Assembly: GCA_002327225.1 (NCBI GenBank)
Contig: DCUN01000210.1
Coordinates: forward strand, 426-13,936
Source of the DNA: Desulfobulbaceae bacterium UBA2213
Lineage (GTDB): Bacteria > Desulfobacterota > Desulfobulbia > Desulfobulbales > Desulfocapsaceae
DNA length: 13,511 bases
Direction: 5' to 3'
Shown: positions 1-5,107 of the stretch, piece after piece
How positions within the stretch are numbered: the stretch's first letter is position 1
How the letters are laid out: every line of letters begins with the position of its first letter
The notes under the pieces: generated by a model
What the model was told of the DNA's origin: nothing
Seen by the model: only the letters and a program-made list of their open reading frames with translations
Database searches by the model: none
Program-made: the position numbers and the translations under genes

Positions 1-176
1 AATGGATATTTGCTAAATGGATATTCCACCTTGCTGTAAGATGATGTTGCGAGTCTCATTGTGGCGGTCACCGGCGTCTCCGGTCTGGTAACGGTTCTGT
101 CCAGGCTGGAGACGCCGGTGGGTATGGTTCACGTTGTGTTCGGGCAATATGAATGAGCAGAAAAGAGCGGTGCCGC
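1..176. other. Non-coding flank downstream of the minus-strand block
   Basis: No credible gene is visible here on either strand. It holds a short direct repeat (AATGGATATT at 1-10 and again at 16-25) and a strong GC-rich inverted repeat at 69-120, listed separately. It lies downstream of the last minus-strand gene (stop codon at 177-179), so it probably contains the 3' end of that transcript. Confidence 0.5.
69..120. terminator. GC-rich 20-bp hairpin, possible transcription stop
   Basis: CACCGGCGTCTCC (69-81) is perfectly complementary to GGAGACGCCGGTG (108-120). Pairing continues inward to 88/101 with only two G-U wobbles, giving about 20 bp around a 12-base loop. It lies about 60 bases past the stop of the leftward receiver gene, where a terminator is expected. 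No T-run follows on either strand, so it is not a textbook intrinsic terminator. It could instead be an RNA-stabilising 3' hairpin or a dispersed palindromic repeat. Confidence 0.4.
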
Positions 177-605
177 CTACCACCCCTTGCCGCCGAGAAT
201 ATCTTTTATCTTGCCTGCGGTTTCTTCCTGTACCAGCATCATCTTCTTGCTGCTTGCCTTTTTGATCTTTTCGGTCAGGGTCTCTATATCAGTCGGTTTC
301 TCAAGAAGATCCAGGGCGCCAAGCTTTATCGCCTCGATTCCTTTCTCAACGGTAGCATGACCGGTAAGGAGGATAACCTGCAGGTTTGGATTCTTGGCCC
401 GTATGAGCTTCAGCGCTTCAATACCATCCATGTCCGGCATCTGCAGGTCGAGGACGATAGCGTCAAACGACTCGAGATCGACAGTGTCGAGTACATCCTT
501 GGCGCTGGTACTGGTTGATACGTTCATGCCCCTGGTGCGCATCCGCTCTGCAAGGGTCTCTACGAAATCTTTTTCATCATCCACAAGTAAGATTTTTTCA
601 GCCAT
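177..605 (-). CDS. Stand-alone response regulator (receiver domain only)
   Basis: A 142-residue CheY-like receiver. The acidic pair D9/D10, phospho-acceptor D53 (in VLDLQMP), switch threonine T81 (LLTGHA) and K103 (EKP) are all present, so it should be phosphorylatable. No output domain follows: residues after about 120 form only a short charged tail ending in GGKGW, which may be a contact segment. The ATG at 605 is preceded by a strong ribosome site (AAAGGAG, 7 bases away). It is the last gene of the leftward block and lies 140 bases behind the decayed kinase gene, its natural candidate partner. The receiver resembles the ones at 1634-1993 and in the C-terminus of 3852-5084, all with VDDE...V.TL.ER near the start. 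Its downstream target is unknown; a role as phosphorelay intermediate or protein-binding switch is inference. Confidence 0.9.
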   Translation of the reverse strand: MAEKILLVDDEKDFVETLAERMRTRGMNVSTSTSAKDVLDTVDLESFDAIVLDLQMPDMDGIEALKLIRAKNPNLQVILLTGHATVEKGIEAIKLGALDLLEKPTDIETLTEKIKKASSKKMMLVQEETAGKIKDILGGKGW

Positions 606-745
606 TGTATAACTCCTTTAAAATATGATGTAAAGTCCCGGCAGATAATCCGTCGAGGTTTATTGAATGCTCCTGCTAAAATGAGTGAAGGGTGGGGAAA
701 TCTGCAACAGACAACAAGAAGATGTATCTCATCCGGAGGGCATCT

Positions 746-1411
746 TTATTTATCTATCGATACAGGCAGGCGTAAAACAATCTCACCTGTCTGGTCATTT
801 ATTTCCATCGTGGCCTCCAGGAGGCGTATGAGGGTGTTCTCCTTCTCGCCGGGAAATGAACTTCCCGATTTCTCCCGAAGAGTTCCAGAATGTTTAAACT
901 CTATTATTACTCCATTTTCCACATCTTTGGTAATAATGGAGACGTTTTTTTTCTCTCCGGCAAGATCCATGGCCTTGTCAAGGCAGAGCCAGACAAGGTT
1001 TTGCAGAAGAAAGGGTGAGGTGGTGATGCTCAACGGGGTTGCAGAGGCCTGGTGTTCAAGATGCACCCCGCGATTGGCTGCAAACCTGAGGGACAGTTTG
1101 ATGACAACTGCGATCAATTCATCGAGTGCAGTCGCTTTAATGTGATCGTCAACGCTATGGGCAAATTGATTCATATTCTTGCAGATCAGATCTGCCCGCC
1201 TCACCTGTTCTGCGATTTTAGAGGAAATGGTTTTGATGCGCTCAGGTTCAATGGGGACACCCCTTGCGGCCATTATGGTAAAGTCACTGAGAAGACCGGC
1301 ATTCTCGTTGATAATGGCCAGGACATTTTTGATTTCATGGGAAATGGATGCCGACATCTTCCCATAAAAAGTAAACCCTTCTCTCCCTATTATTTCCCAG
1401 TTTGCATGCAT
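746..1411 (-). CDS. Histidine-kinase-like protein with decayed ATPase domain
   Basis: A 221-residue soluble protein without a membrane segment or sensor domain. Residues about 10-95 form a HisKA-type dimerisation helix with the phospho-accepting histidine H25 (SISHEIKN), followed by LAIINENAGLL, closely matching LAIINEKAGLM in the kinase at 2000-3730. The C-terminal half has the position and length of an HATPase domain, but its N-box (LVWLCLDKAMD) lacks the asparagine. No DxGxG motif can be found (FKHSGTL instead), nor a GxGxG lid. The last strand (TGEIVLRLPV) still looks like an HATPase end. It is therefore unlikely to autophosphorylate. It could be a histidine phosphotransfer protein, a phosphatase or a dimerisation partner of the neighbouring kinase. 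The ATG at 1411 has an AGGGTGA ribosome site. The function is inferred. Confidence 0.8.
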   Translation of the reverse strand: MHANWEIIGREGFTFYGKMSASISHEIKNVLAIINENAGLLSDFTIMAARGVPIEPERIKTISSKIAEQVRRADLICKNMNQFAHSVDDHIKATALDELIAVVIKLSLRFAANRGVHLEHQASATPLSITTSPFLLQNLVWLCLDKAMDLAGEKKNVSIITKDVENGVIIEFKHSGTLREKSGSSFPGEKENTLIRLLEATMEINDQTGEIVLRLPVSIDK

Positions 1412-1434
1412 ATATTCACCCTGTCAGGGAGCTA

Positions 1435-1471
1435 TAAGGAAATGATCGTTGTCTTCTCTATCATTTCCTTA
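1435..1471 (-). promoter_or_regulatory. 12-bp perfect inverted repeat in the leader of the decayed kinase gene
   Basis: TAAGGAAATGAT (1435-1446) and ATCATTTCCTTA (1460-1471) are exact reverse complements around a 13-base loop. On the minus strand the hairpin ends about 24 bases before the ATG at 1411, just upstream of its ribosome site. It could be an operator or an mRNA hairpin affecting translation. No known regulator site is recognised. Confidence 0.4.
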
Positions 1472-1490
1472 CATCTCGCTCTGTTATTCT

Positions 1491-1508
1491 TACCATATTT
1501 ATATGGTA
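1491..1508. repeat. Short palindrome TACCATA/TATGGTA
   Basis: Seven-base arms (1491-1497 and 1502-1508) flank the four bases TTTA. It is AT-rich and symmetric like a dimeric repressor site. It lies about 80 bases upstream of the start at 1411. No matching factor is recognised. Confidence 0.3.
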
Positions 1509-1514
1509 GTTAGG

Positions 1515-1600
1515 AGCCGTTACGAAATAACATGGCCATTTATATCTATTTCATTACGGCTTTTTATGCCGTTCCAAACAATTAAATGGCCATGTTATTT
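1515..1600. repeat. Nested palindromic element with 18-bp perfect arms
   Basis: AAATAACATGGCCATTTA (1525-1542) and its exact reverse complement (1583-1600) enclose 40 bases. A second, competing inverted repeat overlaps the left arm: 1515-1529 pairs with 1547-1561 at 13 of 15 positions and is followed by TTTTT on the plus strand. A small hairpin ACGGC/GCCGT (1556-1560/1568-1572) lies in the centre. Each long arm itself contains the palindrome ATGGCCAT. The element starts 33 bases downstream of the stop of the receiver gene at 1634-1993, so a terminator or RNA-stability role is possible. The minus strand lacks a T-run, and a small palindromic mobile repeat is an alternative. Confidence 0.5.
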
Positions 1601-1633
1601 GTTTACAGCGGCTTAGTTGAGACTGTCAGTAGT

Positions 1634-1993
1634 CTACTGGGCAAGGACCTCGGTAATTTTTGTAATGAGGGTGTTAATATGAACCGGTTTCACCAGGTAG
1701 CAGTCAGCCCCCTCTTCCGAGGAGGCACTATAAAAGTCTTTGGCTGAGCCATGGCCGGTCATGAAGATATATCTCATGTGCGGCTTTATCTCCTGTATCT
1801 TTTTTCTTAACTCCAGGCCGCTCATTCTCGGCATTTTCATATCGAGAACTGCAAGGTCATAGGGCGTAGTCTGGATTTTTTCCATTGCTTCTTCACCACT
1901 GGTCACCCAGTCTGCGTCAATGCCTCGTATCGATAAGCGTTCAGCAAGGGTGGAAACCAGCTCCTGCTCGTCGTCGACCAACAAAATTTTCAT
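1634..1993 (-). CDS. Stand-alone response regulator (receiver domain only)
   Basis: A 119-residue single-domain receiver with D7/D8, phospho-acceptor D51 (VLDMKMP), T79 (FMTGHG) and K102 (VKP) all intact. No output domain is present. The ATG at 1993 has an AGAGGT ribosome site that overlaps the 3' end of the upstream kinase gene; the intergenic gap is only 6 bases. Co-translation with the kinase at 2000-3730 is therefore almost certain, and that kinase is the likely phosphodonor. The alpha4 region is atypical (DFYSASSEEGADCY), which may reflect a specific partner surface. With no DNA-binding part, it must act by protein contact or pass phosphate to another protein. The target is not visible. 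Confidence 0.92.
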   Translation of the reverse strand: MKILLVDDEQELVSTLAERLSIRGIDADWVTSGEEAMEKIQTTPYDLAVLDMKMPRMSGLELRKKIQEIKPHMRYIFMTGHGSAKDFYSASSEEGADCYLVKPVHINTLITKITEVLAQ

Positions 1994-1999
1994 TTCTTG

Positions 2000-3730
2000 T
2001 TACCTCTTTTTGCTAATATTCGTTAATGGCAGGGAGATGGTGAACTCTGATCCCTTTCCAAATTTACTCACCACGCCAAGTTTGCCGTTTAGTTCCTGGA
2101 TAAGTCCGTAGGTAATCGAAAGGCCAAGGCCTGTGCCTCCTGTCTTCGTTTTTGTGGAAAAAAACGGTTCAAAAATTCGTTTCAAATCCTCTTCCGGTAT
2201 GCCGCTGCCATCATCTTTAACACTGACGGCAACGAAATCATTTTCCACCCGGCATATCTTGATGTCCAGGTGGCCATTGTCCTGCATGGCTGCAAAGGCG
2301 TTATTGATCAGATTCAGCAGAATCTGCTGCAGCTTGCCACGATCAGTTTCAAATTGTGGAATATCTTCTTCAATATCAACGGTCACTATAATACTTCTGT
2401 ATTCTGCTTCCTTCACCAGAAAACCCAGCACGTCTTCTATAACAGCCCTGATGTCCACGTTCTGAATACTGACATCGAGATGGCGGGCAAATCCCAGCAA
2501 CCGTTTGGTGATCTTCCCGCAACGTTCTACCGAGGCAAGAATAGAGTCAATCAGCCCGAGGATCTTGGTGTCATGTTTATATTCTTCCTTATAAGAAAAA
2601 ATATCTTTCATCAGGCCGGCTTTCTCGTTGATAATGGCAAGCGGATTATTGACCTCATGGGCCACACCGGCGGCAAGACGGCCTATGGATGCCAGCTTGC
2701 TCGATTGTTCCACTTCATGCAGGGTGGATGCCCTTTTCAGATCCGCTAGAAAAACCTGGTTGACCAGATGGGTGGCAACCCAGTAGACCACAACCAGAAT
2801 GGCGAGGATGGAGAGAGCCACAAAAAAGATGATCATATTTCGTGTCTTACGCCAGGGTTGCATGAGAATCGTTTTCTCTTCAGTGAGCATGAGAATAAAT
2901 GGCGTTTCAGGAATATATGCATAGCCGATGACAATTTTCCTGAGCTGGCTGTCTGTGACCTCCATAACTTCAGTGTGTTCAGAGTACTGTGGAACAGGAA
3001 GCGCTGTCTTGCTCAGGACGTTTCCTTGTGATCGGGACGGTGTCTGGATGGTACCGAACTTATTTATGAGAAAGGCGTCTTCACTGCCACTCAGATTGAT
3101 GTCGGAGAGTATCTGGTTGAAACGTTCTGTTTCAAGTGTTGCCCGCAGCACATAAAAAGCGCCGTTGGGAAGCGTATGTTTAAAAGCAATGATGAGATGC
3201 GGGACCTTACGAAAGCCGAGAAAAACATCGCTTATAAAGTGATTCCGGATCGCCACCTCCTTGAACCACTCCTCAGATGAATAATTAACGTTTTGCAGGT
3301 CGTAGGGACCAACATATTGAATCTGTTTGCCGGATGCGTCAATAACCCCCAGATCTGTAAATCCCCCAATGGATTCTTTCAAGCTTTGCAGAATGATAGC
3401 CAGTTGTTTGTTGTTATTTATCTGCTCATAGCTGTTGCTGCGAATGATGTAGCTCAGGGCAGCCTTGCGTTCTGAGACAAAAAATGAGATCGTTCTTTTG
3501 GCATTGGAGACTAGGCGAATGGTTCGAAGATTGATTTCAATCTCGGTATCATCTTTTGTCACCATGAAAGTAAAGGTTGCCAGGCAGATGAGGGGAATCA
3601 GGGCGACACAGAGGAGAATGAGTATTCTGTTTATCCATAATTTCTTGAAATTAAAAAGGCTTTTAAAAGGGCCGGAATCAGTTGCTGTGTAGCTGAGGAA
3701 TTCCGGTTTGAATTTTTTGAACAGGGACAT
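2000..3730 (-). CDS. Membrane sensor histidine kinase with periplasmic Cache-like sensor
   Basis: A 576-residue kinase. A transmembrane helix at about 33-58 and another at about 300-322 bracket a periplasmic region of about 240 residues with a Cache-like layout, including LGVIDASGKQIQYVGPY and YYVLRATLE-type strands. The cytoplasmic part has a HisKA helix with H358 (GVAHEVNNPLA), an HATPase N-box with N477 (LINNAF), a G1 motif with D507 (DDGSGI), then the F-box (FEPFFSTK) and the lid GGTGLGLSI. All catalytic motifs are intact. There is no HAMP or PAS domain between the second membrane helix and H358, only a short linker. The ATG at 3730 follows AAGGTGA. It is paired with the receiver 6 bases downstream and probably senses a small extracellular ligand, which cannot be named from sequence. 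The Cache assignment is by layout and is less sure than the kinase assignment. Confidence 0.93.
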   Translation of the reverse strand: MSLFKKFKPEFLSYTATDSGPFKSLFNFKKLWINRILILLCVALIPLICLATFTFMVTKDDTEIEINLRTIRLVSNAKRTISFFVSERKAALSYIIRSNSYEQINNNKQLAIILQSLKESIGGFTDLGVIDASGKQIQYVGPYDLQNVNYSSEEWFKEVAIRNHFISDVFLGFRKVPHLIIAFKHTLPNGAFYVLRATLETERFNQILSDINLSGSEDAFLINKFGTIQTPSRSQGNVLSKTALPVPQYSEHTEVMEVTDSQLRKIVIGYAYIPETPFILMLTEEKTILMQPWRKTRNMIIFFVALSILAILVVVYWVATHLVNQVFLADLKRASTLHEVEQSSKLASIGRLAAGVAHEVNNPLAIINEKAGLMKDIFSYKEEYKHDTKILGLIDSILASVERCGKITKRLLGFARHLDVSIQNVDIRAVIEDVLGFLVKEAEYRSIIVTVDIEEDIPQFETDRGKLQQILLNLINNAFAAMQDNGHLDIKICRVENDFVAVSVKDDGSGIPEEDLKRIFEPFFSTKTKTGGTGLGLSITYGLIQELNGKLGVVSKFGKGSEFTISLPLTNISKKR

Positions 3731-3851
3731 TATTTGTTCACCTTGAGATAAAACAAAGAGACTTTTCAGGTGGCATGAGTGGAAGAAGGGAGCAGGTCGT
3801 TCTTTATGCTTGACCCTGCTCCTTTCTTCTTTATGTCGTGATTTTCAACTG
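3731..3851. other. 121-base gap within the minus-strand block
   Basis: No gene. Contains the inverted repeat at 3782-3829 and, next to the right-hand end of the kinase gene, its ribosome site. No convincing promoter hexamers were identified. Confidence 0.4.
3782..3829 (-). terminator. 15-bp hairpin after the kinase-like/receiver fusion gene
   Basis: Bases 3782-3796 pair with 3815-3829 (core GGAGCAGG/CCTGCTCC, one G-U pair) around an 18-base loop. It lies 22 bases past the stop codon at 3852. On the minus strand the 3' arm is pyrimidine-rich (CCCTTCTTC) but no true T-run follows, so it is either a weak or partial terminator, or an mRNA processing/stability hairpin that separates expression of the transporter pair from the kinase pair. 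Confidence 0.45.
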
Positions 3852-5084
3852 TTAATTACCCGTCTGGGCTTTCTTTTTTTCCTGCACTTTTTTGTTTGCC
3901 TCGTTGAGCGTTGCGGTCAAGACCTCAATATCTACAGGCTTATGCATATAGGCAAAGGCACCGAGCTGTAGACAGGTTTTCCTGTCTGTTTCCGAGCCAT
4001 GTCCAGTTAACATGATAACTTCCACATCCGGTCGAGTCTTCTTGACCCTTCGTAACACCTCGATACCATCCAGTCCCGGCATTTTGAGATCAAGTACGAG
4101 CACGTCCGGCTCATCTTCTGCGATCAATGCAAGAGCCGACTCTCCATCATGGGCAACAGCAGACCCCATGTCACGCAGCAAAAGCCGTTCCGACAGGGTT
4201 TGTACAAACTCGCATTCATCATCGACGAGCAGTACCTTTGACGGAACATTAAAGTCATATTTACGGTAAAGGTCCGTTTCGTGAAAGTTTGAGCCCAGCT
4301 TGATTTCAACACTTTCAACACCCTCCACCTTGCCGGTAATCTCTTTCAGCTCCTCCTGCAACCGGTTGAGCATGAGGACGTTCTTGTTGATGGTAAGGAG
4401 AAGACGCGAATCCGATGCAATTACATCAACATCGTGTCCTGCGTGACCAAGGGCGACAGCAACTCTGGAGGCTAGAAGAAAATCTTTGACCGCCTGCTTG
4501 GAAGCGTTTGTGGACTTGAGAATATCTTTCTGCAGGTAGTCATCGATGAGTGATGCCGCTTCTTTGACATTGCTCTTTCCCATGGGGATCACCAGGTCAT
4601 ACAGTGAAGGATCCCATGGTTCTTTCACCCCATACAGGGTATGCACCCAGTAGGCGCGTTCTATGTCCAGTTCTTTGATCATTTTAAGGGCTTCTTTCTC
4701 ATTGAGTCCCTGGTTCTCAATGGCCACGGAGATACGGTACGCCATGTCGCCTACAAGACAGACATGGAGGATATGGGTGATTGCACGGGGAATAAGGAGC
4801 CCTCCATACCCGGCGATCAGAAGTTTATGCTCAGATAAAATCTCAGCAACGGCCAGTCTCAGGTAGGCAAGAGAAAGTTCTTTCTCGTGGGTGAATTTGT
4901 TGAAAACCGAGGTCTTGGATAAAAAAGCACGCTCCAGTTTTTCTTCACTCATGCCGGACAGCTTGCTTGCCCTGACAATAATAGTATTTTCGGTTACCAG
5001 GGTCGCTCCAGTCCTGTCGAGAACCTCTTTAACAACTGAACTTCCATTGCAGAAATCACTGCTGAATATTGTAACACAAGGCAT
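3852..5084 (-). CDS. Cytidylate-kinase-like / BON-like / receiver fusion protein
   Basis: A 410-residue three-part protein. Residues 1 to about 190 match the cytidylate-kinase-like family (Cytidylate_kin_2 type): an N-terminal strand VTIFSS, then ERAYW and the family hallmark WDPSLYDLVI around D158. The P-loop, usually a GSGG type, reads FCNGSSVVK (residues 11-19), so nucleotide binding may be changed or lost. Residues about 195-270 (ASRVAVAL, then VEGVESVEIKL) have a BON-like pattern. Residues 284-410 are a complete receiver with D288/D289, D332 (VLDLKMP), T360 and K382. The ATG at 5084 follows GAGAGGATC. It is 23 bases behind the SulP gene and probably cotranscribed. The kinase-like part may bind a nucleotide or serve as the effector switched by the receiver; this is inference. 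The BON call is tentative. Confidence 0.85.
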   Translation of the reverse strand: MPCVTIFSSDFCNGSSVVKEVLDRTGATLVTENTIIVRASKLSGMSEEKLERAFLSKTSVFNKFTHEKELSLAYLRLAVAEILSEHKLLIAGYGGLLIPRAITHILHVCLVGDMAYRISVAIENQGLNEKEALKMIKELDIERAYWVHTLYGVKEPWDPSLYDLVIPMGKSNVKEAASLIDDYLQKDILKSTNASKQAVKDFLLASRVAVALGHAGHDVDVIASDSRLLLTINKNVLMLNRLQEELKEITGKVEGVESVEIKLGSNFHETDLYRKYDFNVPSKVLLVDDECEFVQTLSERLLLRDMGSAVAHDGESALALIAEDEPDVLVLDLKMPGLDGIEVLRRVKKTRPDVEVIMLTGHGSETDRKTCLQLGAFAYMHKPVDIEVLTATLNEANKKVQEKKKAQTGN

Positions 5085-5107
5085 TTTGATCCTCTCTTGA
5101 GTAAAAT

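Larger units (their letters stand above)
1412..1633. other. 222-base gap rich in inverted repeats
   Basis: No gene is seen. From right to left this gap holds a nested palindromic element (1515-1600), a 7-bp-arm palindrome (1491-1508) and a 12-bp perfect inverted repeat (1435-1471) directly upstream of the ribosome site of the gene starting at 1411. It separates the kinase-receiver pair from the decayed kinase and its receiver, and is the most structured non-coding piece in the window. Confidence 0.6.

Noticed and set aside
1..25. Direct repeat AATGGATATT as start of a repeat array or CRISPR
   Set aside because: Only two copies 15 bases apart at the window edge, with no regular spacer; cannot be judged without sequence to the left.
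153..518. 121-residue plus-strand reading frame
   Set aside because: Lies wholly antisense to the receiver gene at 177-605, which has clear family motifs; no family resemblance or ribosome site of its own.
4012..4269. Serine-rich plus-strand reading frame
   Set aside because: Antisense shadow of the receiver domain in the 3852-5084 gene; low-complexity composition typical of a shadow frame.
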